NCBI RefSeq assembly: GCF_964340395.1
Contig: NC_135569.1
Span: 4,819,540-4,883,539 of the forward strand
Reading direction: 5' to 3'
DNA length: 64,000 nt
Origin: Glandiceps talaboti
Taxonomy: Eukaryota > Hemichordata > Enteropneusta > Spengelidae
Each line of letters opens with the position of its first letter. The first letter of the stretch is position 1. The position numbers were made by a program, and so were the translations under genes. The notes below the pieces were generated by a model, which did no database searches, was not told where the DNA came from, and saw only the letters and a program-made list of their open reading frames with translations. Shown piece by piece: positions 39,501-51,500 of this stretch.

Positions 39501-42500
39501 TCAGGAGTGATATAATTATTTAAGCATAATCTATGGAAAATCTGGAAAATTATTTTGATTTAGAACGTTTTGACTTATTCTGACCAGCACAGAATGAGTG
39601 ATGTAGATACAGGTTGTCATGACATAGAAAAACCAGGGTATAAAATCCATATTTTCTGTTCAAAGACAATAACTTGGCTTGTTCCTGGTATAATATGCAA
39701 AAATTAGTCATTTGGAACTAGCTGAATTATATAAAAATTTCATACAAAAGTTACTATATCATCTTGGAAAGATAAAATTTAATGTCTTACCTGAACCTGT
39801 AGGGGACCTTTACCAGACTTAGGTTCCACTAACTGTACTTGGAAAGTCCTTCCCGATCCTCCTTCAAGGAATGGATTGGGAACATTCTCTGTGTTTTTGA
39901 CATCCATTTCAGCTGTATTTGCCAGGAAAGAGGAGAAATCACCACTGGAAATATCAAACACCTGGAAATGAAATGAAATGAAGTGGGAATGACTGATATT
40001 ACTGTTGTGGGTTTGTATAAGCAACAACACTGCTGGAAATAACACAGATTTAGTAACAAAATAGATTTATGCACATAACAAGTTTATAATTTTGAGAGTC
40101 TTTGGCAGATATATCAAACATTTAAAGGCTACATTTGGATTAGGAAAGGTGTGAAAAAACCTAGTTTTCTGATAGTTATAGAAAAAGTTGATCAAGAACG
40201 ACAGAATGATCCTCTTTTATTCCTTGTGGTTGAACAGTTAAAATAACACTAATGCGATGACATAGGATTGAATCCATGAAATGGTATTAACATTCAGCAT
40301 GAGAGCTCATACCTGAAAATCGTAAAGATCATACGACTGACCGAATATGTCCACTGAACTACACAAATAACATGTAGTTTATAACCTCTTTTCCTTGCTG
40401 TCAGAGCTCACTATTCTGTATTCATACTCCAAGAATGATAGAGTGTGGATTATCACCAAAAATCACCAAAAATCTCCAAAATATCAAGATTTGATATTAT
40501 AGTGAGTATGATGTTGTAACTATGCGTAATATGGACTTCAGACTCGTCATGTGACATCATGGAGATCTTAATTTGCATAAATTCATTCAATCTTTAACTA
40601 TGACACCACTATGTATTCTACAATGTACCCATAGACCCTACACGTAATATTTCTGATGACATTCATCAAAGGGAATGTTACTTCCGCCCATTTTATCTCT
40701 GAAATACACTGATAAACAAGTGATCTATTGTCTTGCTGTACAGTTAGTATCACACTGCCATTTTAAAAGTACATTGTACAACGTTTACAATTTCATTTTC
40801 GCTCACGTTTTCTTTGTATTACTAGTGAAATTTTAAGTGATCTCTATTTTCATGTAGGGTCTATGGTGTAACCAATGCAGACATCTGACCTGGCCTGACA
40901 AGATCTAAAACTGATTTAAAAATAAATAACCAAACTCACATGTACTATCTCTGTGTAACTTCCTCTATCTGTCCTTGACCTGACATGACCTGATTTACAA
41001 TGTCTCTACCTGTGACTACTCTACTCTACAGCAGACCTAATAAAGTATCCGATATTTCTGTACTACTTCCTTCATATGGATGCCATGATGTTCCAACTTT
41101 GCCAAGGTGCTATGAACTGAAATAGTCAATAGTATTCTAATTGTTTTCCCTACACATCAATAACAGTTTAGCATTAATTAATACTTGGATGGAAAAAAAG
41201 CTAAAAAAATCAGAGCTATAGAAAATATTAGTCCTGACTAAACTGCTCTAAAATCCCAATTGCTCCACTGATAAAATGGTAACAATTTCAAAGATTAGTA
41301 TGGGATTAAAATATTTGGTTTAACTATAAGATTTTCATGCTAATAGTGACAGAAATGTAGGGAACTTAAAGTAAAAATCACACTCTTTACCATAATTCAA
41401 ATTTTTCGAGGATTTACTTCTAATAATAAATCAACTGAGTTATTTTCTCTTCATGTCATATCCAATATTTCTATACACAGCAGATGAAGACCCATTACTA
41501 AATTTTCCCATTCCAGAAATATTATCAATATATCAAATTGTAAATTACAATATACATAACACGGTCTGCAAAGCATTGACCCTGGAGTGTTCCTTTTCAG
41601 GGGTGAACAAATCATTTTGTGAACTGGTGGTCCCCGGACCAGTGCCTTTAAAAATCCAGTGGTCCTACTGAAAGAATTAGTGGTCTCAGGTCCCACTAAT
41701 GTGAAACATTAAATCTTACCTATGAATCTGTATATTCAGACGACTTTTTAACAGTTGTTAACAGTAAGGTACTAGTCCAATGGACCAGTCAAGGTAAAAT
41801 TTGTGTGGTCCGCCCCAAAAATTGCTAGTCTCAGACCCAGGACCAGTGGATTTGTTCACCCCTGATTTTTAAATGTATACATTGTAATATACATGTATAT
41901 ACCAATACATGTAATGCAGGGAGTCAGTAACTTCATCTTTCATTAATGTGTTTCCTATTCTTCCCAAATTCATATACTGTTCATTTCATGTTAGTGTTCA
42001 TAATGGCTCTGTTTGATGCAACCATGTAGAAACCAATAAGAAACTACAAATTCTACACTTGCAAGATTGTAATTCCTGCTACACTTTATCTATATGAAAT
42101 AAACCAGATTGCAACTATAGCCACAGACATGCTGGCTGGTGTCAATATTTTGATGTCTGCACTTGATGTCTGCATTCATTTCATTTACACAAAATTTTGC
42201 AAGAAACTATTCATTTAATCTTGCTAAATTAAAGTGTAGCATATCCAGTTTCTGTGTGGTTGTATCAAACAGAGCCAGTGAACACTAACTTGAAACGGGC
42301 TGTACATATCCATGAAATAAACAAGCAATAGCCAGCAAGAGGTGTGGTTCCCTTTACTTTCACTATGCTGTAAAAAGCAGTCACACATTTGGAGTTCTTG
42401 GAAAGGTAGATTTCAACATGTACTTTCATTTTCGTTTTCAATAAGTTGTATCCACTGTTAAGCCATCTATTAAGTATTGCAAAAACAGCTGTTTAATTTA

Positions 42501-43005
42501 TGAAATTAACTTGTGAAGATAACATGTGGTATAAATTTATAATTTTTATAATTTATAATTCTGTAACGTTCAGTATTGCCCCTCCCTCCCATTTCTACTT
42601 TCGCTTACTGTTAAAGCTCACCTGGTTGTCATATTCCACGGTGTATCTATCTGGTGCAACTTCAGTCACAGTGGCTGTCCCTGTTTTTGAAGCAGATGCT
42701 GACTTTGGTCGTATCTGATCCGACCCGGCTAATTTGTCCGATGGACGATGAAAGTCTGCATCTTTAGAAGCTACCATTGGAGTTTTACTTCGTCTACCAG
42801 ACACTGGCCTACTTGCTGTAAGAGGTCTCGGTGAAGGGTCCGGAAAGCTGGATGCCGACGATCCGCTGTCTGCGCCATCCGTCTTCGGCTCGGCGACCCT
42901 CCCCCGAACGGTGACAGCTTGATTTTGGCCAGGTAGAATCACGTCCGCCACCACCTCAGATCCGGTTGTTTTTCGCACTCCCCCCTTTGAGCTACCACTT
43001 CCCAT
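27420..43005 (-). CDS. KY/hillarin-like transglutaminase-fold protein with N-terminal coiled-coil array (about 1,495 aa, 15 exons)
   Basis: Exons in transcription order: 43005-42622, 39961-39791, 38966-38829, 37811-37599, 36692-36669, 35928-35647, 35308-35136, 34375-34228, 33734-33432, 32795-32526, 31833-31540, 30943-30692, 30051-29860, 29653-29418 and 28827-27420. Every junction is GT-AG and in frame. The N-terminus MGSGSSKGG fits N-myristoylation. Residues about 232-884 are charged, Lys/Glu/Arg-rich coiled coil in repeated modules. Residues about 949-1080 match the KY transglutaminase-like core (KVRLVFRWIT, LFMRMC, KCVEIAGSAKRVGY, HHTWNAV with VDCNWG). The remainder holds KY-type beta domains with repeated WGP and LSHH motifs. 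KY and hillarin proteins act in muscle and the cytoskeleton. The His (about 1060) and Asp (about 1075) of the triad are visible, but the expected nucleophile position is Lys (about 1015). An inactive, scaffold-like protein tethered to membranes is inferred. The gene is tail-to-tail with the second TNF receptor. Confidence 0.85.
30330..30645. mobile_element. Long-TIR MITE with central palindrome
   Basis: AAGTGGCCATATGGATGAGA at the left is the exact inverse of TCTCATCCATATGGCCACTT at the right, and pairing continues for about 80 bases (GATAAAACAGCTTCACTATG). A perfect 26-base palindrome built on TTATTGTACGTACAATAA lies at 30444-30469. In an intron of the KY-like gene. Confidence 0.8.
30692..35928 (-). 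CDS. Coiled-coil repeat exons of the KY-like gene
   Basis: Exons 35928-35647, 33734-33432, 32795-32526, 31833-31540 and 30943-30692 are each 84-101 codons and phase 0 at both ends. The pair 35308-35136 plus 34375-34228 makes a split module of 107 codons. The modules share a pattern: a short acidic helix, then an (L/I/M)S(E/D)E(E/D)Y(Q/D/A)RL(L/I)A(Q/E)H block, a heptad-rich basic helix, and KLAxRKxR or RAxLLAAL near the end. This fits expansion by exon duplication. Confidence 0.82.
32085..32265 (+). mobile_element. tRNA-like SINE (second family), copy 1
   Basis: GTCATGATGGGCAAATGGTT, a B-box-like GCAGGTTGCAGGCTCAAGC, then CTTAAGTCCTTGGGCA and GGGGACCTGGTAGGATAGAG. The same order is found in copy 2 near 33.8 kb. 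Confidence 0.6.
33050..33405. repeat. Minisatellite, about 84 bases x 4
   Basis: Units contain CATGGCAGAAACCTGCCAAG, GTTACTACCATGCTTTCTC and TATAGTGGGGAGAACACAG. The array abuts the donor of coding exon 33734-33432 on the intron side. Confidence 0.9.
33808..34075 (+). mobile_element. tRNA-like SINE (second family), copy 2 with (ATT)n tail
   Basis: GTCATGATGGTGAAATGGTT, GCAGGTTTGAGCCC (B box), TAAAGTCCTTGGGCAAGA, GGGGACCTGGTAGGATAGAG, and an end at TTTATTATTATT. This copy is longer and better preserved than copy 1. In an intron of the KY-like gene. Confidence 0.65.
35385..35560. mobile_element. Dispersed MITE copy
   Basis: CACTCCAGGAAATAGACATT, GAGTCATTTCATGATTTTAC and GCATCATGGGAGTC in the same order as the copy near 27.0 kb. 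Confidence 0.6.
36258..36540. repeat. (TG)n and (CA)n arrays in inverted orientation
   Basis: (TG)n at 36258-36317, then TATG/CATA mixed sequence, then (CA)n at 36477-36515. Strand-symmetric, so able to form a hairpin. Confidence 0.92.
36669..36692 (-). CDS. Predicted 24-base microexon of the KY-like gene
   Basis: ATTTCCAG precedes eight codons, SVIPTQVK, and a GTAAGC donor follows directly. It is phase 0 on both sides and sits between exons 37811-37599 and 35928-35647, so it can be included or skipped without changing the frame. The support is splice-site quality and phase only. Confidence 0.5.
36795..37050. repeat. Diverged (ATTAC)n pentanucleotide array
   Basis: TTACA/TTATA units with many substitutions over about 250 bases. 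Confidence 0.9.
38094..38762. repeat. 54-base minisatellite, about 12 copies
   Basis: Unit contains GATACAATGTTTAGTAGTCT, ATGTGTCCTGGACTACTGCT and AATTTGGTAGTCTA. Copies differ by only a few substitutions. A subset with CAATATACAATG alternates regularly, suggesting a higher-order period. In an intron of the KY-like gene. Confidence 0.95.
40629..40866. mobile_element. MITE with CCATAGACCCTACA termini
   Basis: CCATAGACCCTACACG at the left is inverted as CATGTAGGGTCTATGG at the right. 238 bases, no coding capacity. The same ends form the palindrome at 4466-4499. Confidence 0.7.
41598..41866. mobile_element. hAT-like MITE with CAGGGGTGAACAAATC termini
   Basis: TCAGGGGTGAACAAATC at 41598 is exactly inverted at the right end. 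The interior repeats GGACCAGT and GTGGTCC motifs symmetrically. CAGGGG ends resemble hAT elements, but no 8-base target duplication is evident. Confidence 0.7.
41990..42297. mobile_element. Foldback MITE (GTTTGATGCAACCATG family)
   Basis: Left TTAGTGTTCATAATGGCTCT, GTTTGATGCAACCATG pairs with right GGTTGTATCAAACAGAGCC, AGTGAACACTAA. Fragments of the same family lie near 8640-8740 and 30105-30180. Confidence 0.65.
42622..43005 (-). CDS. First coding exon of the KY-like gene
   Basis: ATG (43005-43003) follows ATTATC and gives MGSGSSKGGVRKTTG, a good myristoylation consensus (Gly2, Ser6) with nearby basic residues. The 128 codons are Ser/Pro/Arg-rich and probably disordered, ending VEYDNQ before GTGAGC. 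This exon is more GC-rich than its surroundings. Confidence 0.8.
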
Positions 43006-44167
43006 GATAATTGCCTGAATTACTTGATCACCAGGAAAAAATATGATTAAGTTAGTATTCAGTATATAAAAAAATGTACTGAAGTCTTCCTACATTCCTG
43101 TTTTCAACGTCCGGGGTTTGTATTGTAACAGGCAAAGTAAATACAATGTGTCAACAATGAACGAAAACGAGATTTACAATGTACAATCCATCACGATCAC
43201 GAATATCTGTATAAACTGCACAAATGGGATCTAGCTGCCTAAAATGCAAAAGCACTGATTAAAGAAGTACGTTTGTGACGTCTTTTCACCTTTATGTACT
43301 CCGATCCCTGATCAGCTCTTTCTATTACACCCAAAATATGTGTTGCTGACTCATTAGCAGGTGACTCTCTCGCCAGGCAACGACGACGCCATTTTTATCG
43401 CTTGACCTTTCACCCCATACGTCATCCACTTACACTGTAATGTATTTGACCATGGATGTATTAGGGAGATGATTTGACCTTCTTCGCCTTCAAACTCGAA
43501 ATTTGACGTAATGTAAAAGAAAAAAATGTATACTGAAAAGTATTCAATTTATTAATGCCATTCCATAGGCGTAGTCCTGCTAGTATATGTAATTATACGC
43601 TGCTGCCAGTGCCACTGTGAAACGTATACATATCTAGTCTTTCAAATTACTTTTCTTATTTGCATATGTTTATGATTTGATTCTTTAAAATTGTACCTTT
43701 GATAACACTCAGATCATTTATTATGTATGCTAACTAACTAACTACTAGTAACTAGCTAACTAACTAACTAACTAACTATTAAACTAACTGACTGACTAAC
43801 TAACACTAACTAACTAACTATTAAACTAACTGACTAACTAACTAACTAACTATAACTAACTAACTATTAAACTAACTAACTAACTAACTAATTAACTGAC
43901 TGACTGACTGACAGACAGACAGACAGACAGACTGACTGACTAACCAATAGGCTAAATTGATGAGGTGAATTTTTCATTTTCAACCAACCAACCAACCAAC
44001 CAACTTACCTGACTGACTGACTGACAGACAGACAGACAGACAGACAGACTGACTGACTGACTAACTAACTAACCAATAGGCTAAATTGATGAGGTGAATT
44101 TTTCATTTTCAACCAACCAACCAACCAACCAACCAACCAACCAACTTACCTGACTGACTGACTGACT

Positions 44168-44198
<31 letters not shown>

Positions 44199-44610
44199 TG
44201 ACTGACTGACTGACTGACTGACTGACTAACTAACTAACCAATAGGCTAAATTGATGAGGTGAATTTTTCATTTTCGACAACACAGTGAGTTTGACAGAGG
44301 ACAAGACATGCTCTCTGTTCGAAATATAAAAGTTTCCAAGCAAAATCTAGGATTGTAGCCTGAAACTTTAAGTTCTGTTCACAAATCAAGTTCAATGACA
44401 ATAGCGAGGCTGGTTTTATATTTAGCTGCAATCTTTATGCGTTAACAGGGACCCAGAAAAGTCGATTTCAACATTTCTGCATAGCACAACCTGTATAAAT
44501 AGAGTTATGACATTGGTAGGAGCAGGGAGAGAGAATGTCAAAGTCGTCCGTAACCTCTGACCTATGGTTCATTTTAACAGTAACTTAAAGGGTTCATTAC
44601 GTTGACGATC
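43006..44610. promoter_or_regulatory. Divergent intergenic region between the KY-like gene and SEC62
   Basis: Both start codons face away from this 1.6 kb interval, so it must hold both promoters or their 5' UTR exons. The segment next to the KY-like gene (43260-43440) is GC-richer and contains TGACGTC-type CRE sequence (GTGACGTCTT near 43276). The centre is a 4-base tandem repeat field. No TATA box can be assigned. Confidence 0.45.
43728..44255. repeat. Nested tetranucleotide field with higher-order repeat
   Basis: (AACT)n, (GACT)n, (GACA)n and (CCAA)n blocks. A composite unit containing CAATAGGCTAAATTGATGAGG, TTTTTCATTTTC, (CCAA)n, TTACCTGACTGA and (CAGA)n recurs three times, with the tetranucleotide blocks lengthening in each copy. 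Located between the KY-like gene and SEC62. Confidence 0.95.
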
Positions 44611-45986
44611 ATGGCGAGCAGAAAGACTAAACAGAAGAAAAAAGGGGTGAGTTTTATCAAAATTCTGTATCATTCTGCCACATATGGATATATTTTCGAG
44701 TCAGGACATATCAAGCATGCGAAATAGAAGTGATGGTGGAACCATTTTTTCATGAGACTCGTGAACGCACGGATATAAAATAGCGACCGAACTGGATGGA
44801 CATATGGGTAGCGTTTACGTTTACGCAATGATGATAAATCAAAAAGATTGGTTAGACTTAGAGGACATTGACATCTAAACAGAAAATAAAAGTGGTTTTA
44901 TTTTGTCCCTTTCGTCGAAATGTGAAGTTTTCACATCCCAAGACGTGAAGCACACTGTGTGTAGATAGAGAACGGCATTTCAGATAGCTGTTATGTTCGT
45001 TTTGTTGACCGCATACGTCGTAAAGTTCACATTCATAGAATATGTTAATTTAGTGTGGTTGGTACAGGAAAGTTCTACTTTCTCGGTGTGACAGAGAAAA
45101 TGTTGTAAGTGACGAATTTCTTTACCTTGGTGCCAGATCATTTGGTGTTAATGTACAGACTTTCAAAAAGAGCCAAAAAGGGTCATTGGAATATAGTGAC
45201 TCTTGAACAGACATACAGTTTATGGTTTGTTGTAGACATTAAAACGCACACTAACAATTTGATGGTGCTCATTGACCTATCCAGCGACCCTATCACTTCT
45301 GTCTGTAATTCAGGAAGGGATAGCTGTTGATGGTAGAATTACATTCAGTAACGGAATTGCAGCACCAGAATAATACAGTTGACAATGGAATATAGATCTA
45401 AATCTAAGGAAGAGACTAGACTACCCCTTATCCCTAAAATTATTAATTTTCCCTATGCAAATATTTTAGTAACTTTGTATGGAATGGCTTGGTGCATACA
45501 CAGTTAGCCCAGAGATGTGCCTTTTGGTTTATTATCTCATACTATTCAGTTAGATGAAGATATTAAGACCCACAAGTCATGAATGTAATCAGTCTTGTAG
45601 TAAGACCATGGATCTACATTTTGGTGTTGCTGAATAAAGCTCACAGTAATGAGTATCTCTGTGTGGGTGCAGCCTTCGGGTCAGTGCCCTCAGTAGCAAC
45701 CTTTGCTTGCCTTTACAGTGAGCAGAATAGCCCAAGGGGTCTAGCAGCTAGACTATGGGGTAATCTGCAGTAATTTGTTTATTTAAAGAACGGGATAGAT
45801 GGATCAGTTTCCATCCCATCCTCTCAGTTCACAGACTTGCAATAAGGTTGTGGCCATTGTTTATACATGTAGATGATATTGTATTGACATTTGTGCAGAT
45901 CACAGAGTACTGAAAGATAATACACACACAACTTTATTAGGGAAGAGTTTGATCCTTTCGTAGTGTCCCTCTTAGAAATGATCAAA

Positions 45987-46034
<48 letters not shown>

Positions 46035-48469
46035 GATGTGTGTGTATGTGTGTACATGTGTATGTATGTGTGCATGTGTGTGTGTGGGATTGTGTGTATG
46101 TGTGTACATGTGTGTGTGTAGGATGTGTGTGTATTTGTGTACATGTGTATGTATGTGTGCATGTGTGTGTGTGGGATTGTGTGTATGTGTGCATGTGTGT
46201 GTGTAGGATGTGTGTGTATGTGTGTACATGTGTATGTATGTGTGTGTGTGTGTAGGATGTGTGTGTATGTGTGTACATGTGTATGTATGTGTGCATGTGT
46301 GTGTGTGGGATTGTGTGTATGTGTGCATGTGTGTGTGTAGGATGTGTGTGTATGTGTGTACATGTGTATGTATGTGTGCATGTGTGTGTGTAGGATGTGT
46401 GTGTATGTGTGTACATGTGTATGTATGTGTGCATGTGTGTGTGTGGGATTGTGTGTGTGTGTGGGATGTGTGTATATGGTTAAGTTGAAATGATATATTT
46501 TTATATTGTGGTGTTATATGGTACCTAGTCACACTTTGTGTTTATAAATTTTGTCAAAATGAAAATAATGCGATGCAAAATAAATACCATATTAATTATA
46601 AGTATACAATAACAATGATAAAAGTGAAAGCATGTAATCCTTTGACAAAATAAATAACCATATATTGTTGTTTCAGAAGTACCTACCTGTATTCATGTAT
46701 TTATTTGTTTATTTATTTATTTTTCTTTGAATTAATTTAATTATCACAAAGTTAAATACAAAAAAAGGCTGATTATACACTACAATGAAATACAAGAACC
46801 AACAAAACGTAAACAAAAAATATGTATTTATAACTATATCGATGTATTGAACTATGGTTTGTAATCACATTTCAATGAAAAGCATTCAGGCACACTTTAT
46901 GAATATTGCTTTGGGTGAGTGGTTTAAACCTACATGTACAGAATTTTGTTTTCTTGGGCTACAGTAGAAACATTGAGGGATCGCCGAAGCCGAATGACTG
47001 CATATTATACACAATTTATGTTCCCCAAGAACAATTTAGATAGATAAGAAACAGACTTCCCACAGACCACTCAATACAAATCTAAACAACACCATCCAAC
47101 CCCAACTGATATACAGGCACACACATAGTCCTTGGAACAAAGAAGGTATTGAGAGTCATCACATTGCAGGCTAAGATTTTGACACATACAAGTATATTGA
47201 TTCAAAGTTACAAGTGATATGTGTGTACACATACAGTGCCTGCTTGTCAGCAGGAATGTGGTGTTGTTTATATTTGTAGTGAGTGGTCTGTGGGAAGCCT
47301 GTTTCTTATGAATATCTATCTAAATCATTCTTTAATAGGAAACATAAAATATGTAATACACATAGTCGTTTGCCGATCCATCAATGTTTTAGCTGTATCA
47401 GACAATATGAGGTAGACCCTTCCATATTTAGTGATGTTTACATAGCCATGAACTGTTCTAGCTATTGTCTAATGCAGGCTGTACCATGAAACTAGTTGTC
47501 ATCAATTTACAAGTGATAGCTTAAACTAATTTGCATATTGAAAAAAACAATGCCATGTGACCTGTATCATATCAGTGTTTTTTTCAAGGGCAGTAAACAG
47601 GTAAAATCTACCCGAGTTCCCCAGTCACTTTACCTGAGTCCCCACCAAAATTTAGGTATAATGTCAGTTTTACCATATTCCCCCTTTCTGTTACTGGGGT
47701 ATCCAGACTTAGCAAAGACACTGCATATGTTCATTATGGACTATTTTTAGTTGTGTTCTGCCCATTGTCTAATGCAGGCTGTAACATAAAAATCGTTGTC
47801 ATCAATTTTGAAAGACTGCTTATTTTACATATTGAAGTAAATAAACAATGTCATGTGACCTGTGCCATATGTTAATGCCATGCTATTTATAGTTGTATTG
47901 TACCCCACTGTCTAACACATACTGTACCATAAAAATCGATGTCAGCAATTTCATAGTTTATTTGCATAGTGAAGTAAACAATGTCATGTGACCTGTGCCA
48001 TATGTTAATTCTATGCTATGACTGTATAGTTATATAACTACTCACCTGTTGTTAAATTGCATAACAAATGTACATTGATTGTGAATGGATTATTTTGATG
48101 GTCACAAAAAATACTGAGTGACACTGATGTATTCTTCCATTGTATTATTCAGTGATTCAGTGTCTTCTATGTACAGAGTCATATTTACAGCATAAATAGC
48201 CATGTTTCTGAAAACCCTCTGATGGAGATGAAATGAGAAAGAGATGGATGGATGAGTGAATAAATGAATGGATGGATGGATGGATGGATGGATGGATGGA
48301 TGGATGGATGGATGGATGGATGTATGGTTGGGTAGATAGATGGATGGATGGATGGTTGGGTAGATAGATGGATGGATGGAGGGGGTGGGGTGGGGTGGGG
48401 ATGGATTGATGAATGGGTGAATGGATGGTTGGTTGGTTGGTTGTATGGATGGATAAATGAATGGGTGAA

Positions 48470-48529
<60 letters not shown>

Positions 48530-51500
48530 ATGTGTACATAGATACGTAGATAGTACACATACACAGATAGTATGTACAATTGCATATGTGCATGTTAAAT
48601 GATAATGATGCAGATAATTCTGAGATTTTTGGATTATGGAGACACTTGTTTTCAGTAAAGCCTGTCAGTTTACAACTGATTTCATTCAATGTTTTTTGAT
48701 GATTTTCCGGACATTTAACTACACAGGATCCCCAAAAAGATGAGCTGACCAAGGAAGAAAAAGATGTTGCTAAGCATCTAAGGTTCAACCTGACAACTAA
48801 GAAAACCACCATATTTGGACAACCAGCTGAATTCTTCACAGGTAGGTATCGTTAACACCTAACAACCTTTGTGATAATAATACCAAAAAAAACCAAGAAT
48901 CGTTTCTGGTCAGCACACGCATCACTTAAATACCCTCGTGTCAGTCTTCTTTTTTTTTGAGTTTGTCCAGCCCATGCAGTATGCAGATCTTGGGGAGAAA
49001 CACAAAAATAACCCTCTCTACTTCCGTGAAGACAACTCCAGAGCCAATCATGAACAAGTAAATGACAACTGTCCCACATACACACTTGCTCTACAGTACT
49101 AAATAAAAAGAACAGTAACTGCCATAAATAGTAGACTGAGTGACAGGTTTCTTCAGAAAATAAAACATTTGTGTCATTGCACCACATTAGACAAACATTT
49201 TTATTGCGGACCAGAATGCAAAATTAGGCATAGCTTGTAAGTCACCACATAGTTATGGATATGGGAATAGTGAAAATACTAAGAAAACAGTAAAAATACT
49301 AAGAAAACCACCATATTTGGACAACCAGCTGACAGAATCCCTTAATGTGTGAGTACATGTAATTGCATTGTAAAATGTTCATTCTATGTTATTCATTACA
49401 TACCATATTCTTTGTATGGCAGTATGCGTGTTATATCACATGATACATTTACTGAACTATACATTTGCATATTTTGTTTTGCAGCTGCCAAGGCTGTGGA
49501 TTTATTGATGGATTCTAAGTGGGCAACTGGTAAAGATGTATTGTTTACAACTCGACAGTCAGTTGTCGATTACCTTCAGAGGTACGTATTATTATTCGTA
49601 AACAGAAATCACTCCAGAAGTTCCCGATTTTAGTTTGATTTCAACACCCATGCCATCTTTTTTCATAGTTCTTAAAATGGATAAGTTGTTATAAATGCAG
49701 GTTATTGAATCATGTGTAAGATATGTTGACTTGTTTGACACAAATCGTCCTCTCGTAGTTAATGCTGAGTGATTGGACATCACAACATGTATGGTTATGA
49801 GGGTACTAGAAGACATCTATTATCTCAAGGGCTGTTATGCAGCAACTATTTCCAAGGATGGAAGGCAAGCAAAATAATTGTTACATAACAGCATGTCGGG
49901 TAATATGATGTCTACTAGTGCCCGAATACGGCCAGGTAATAAATATTTTAAACACATATTTTCAGGAACATATTTTTGCCATAGTCAAAACAAATGAACA
50001 CCTGAACTCCTGTGTTACAGGAATAGTGCCCAAGGGAAAATAGAATGCAAAGAGTGCCAGCTCTATTCAAATTGAGGTCACTATGGGTCACTAGTCCATA
50101 TCACATGACTTGATCTAAGCCAATCACTGTATGAAAGTATGTTATAATGTTATATTGACTTCTGAGTTTGTGATCATTACATCTATGACACTATTTTCTT
50201 GCAGACTACTGAACAAAGGTCTGTTCTACAGAGCTTTGAAAGTTATACAGGGAAAGAAAGAAAAGAAAGATAAGGATAAAGACAAGGATAAGGAGAAGGA
50301 AAGGGAAAAGAAGGAAGAAAAGAAAGAAGAAAAGAAGGAGAAAGAGGAAGGTGGGGAGAAAAAGACGTCTAAAAAGAAGAAGAAAGAACTCAAAAAGGTA
50401 AGACATTTAAAACAGTAAAACCATTTATAGAATATAGTTCTCCAACTTTGTAAAATGTTATGTTCTAATATAAAGATTGTGTAAAAGGTTGTTCATGTAC
50501 AAACAGATGGAGATAGAACCATTAGCTCTCAAAAAACAAAAGTATGTAAATAGATTGACTCTTGAGGGCGCTAAACAAATGAATAGCTCTGTTCTGACAT
50601 GAAAACTCAACTCTAAATTGTATTATTTTACTCTTGTGATTACAAATCATTGTTAGGAGGCTGAAGACACTCCAACACCAAGTGGTAAAAAACTGAAAGA
50701 AGTGAAGAGAAAGTTTAAACTTGAAGTCCATGAAGAACAACTGTTTATTGATGGCAGTGATGTAAGTTCTTTGTTTAGTTATACTACCTTAGGGGGTCGT
50801 AAAACATCCTCAACTTCAGCATGATTGTCCTATGTAAGTTATATTTCTTTTGGGAGTCATAAAGACCCCTCAGCTTCAATATGATTATTGTTTGTTTATA
50901 TTACTCTAGTCATAGAGACCCCTCAACTTTAACATGATTGTCCTGTGCTAAGTTACATATGCTTAGGAGTCATATCAGAGAGACTATGATTGTTAGTAGT
51001 AAAATGTACAGATACTGGATAATAATGATTCCCTAGTGTTGTATAATGGAGATATTCTTCCAATCGATCACTAAGATGTATAAATCCTCATTCAGCGTTG
51101 GCAATATCTTGACCATTGGTTGATTATATCCACTAACAAATACATCGCTATCACCCACTTGTGTAAAATACCACCTACAACAATAGTTTTAGTTTGTGTC
51201 TATCGTAGTTATAGCCAGCAGCTTGGTTTCCATAGTGATATTGTATTGTATACTCAAACAATGCATGTTGATTGTTTACAGGCATATGTCTGGGTATTTG
51301 ATCCTACACATCCTAAGACGTTCGTCATGGGTCTGTTACTTGGTGAGTATTTCAACTTGTTGCCTGGAGCAACATGACATATCATGTACTGTAAAAGTTA
51401 GGAACTTGTAGCCTGGAATGCCGTAGTGCCTAAAGACGTTAAATTCATGTTACTGTTAAGCAAGACATTTTTGTCTGTGGGACTGGTACATGTTCATGTA

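Noticed and set aside
41451-41696. 81-residue minus-strand frame in a KY-gene intron
   Set aside because: It overlaps the left end of the CAGGGGTGAACAAATC MITE and has no compatible splice signals.
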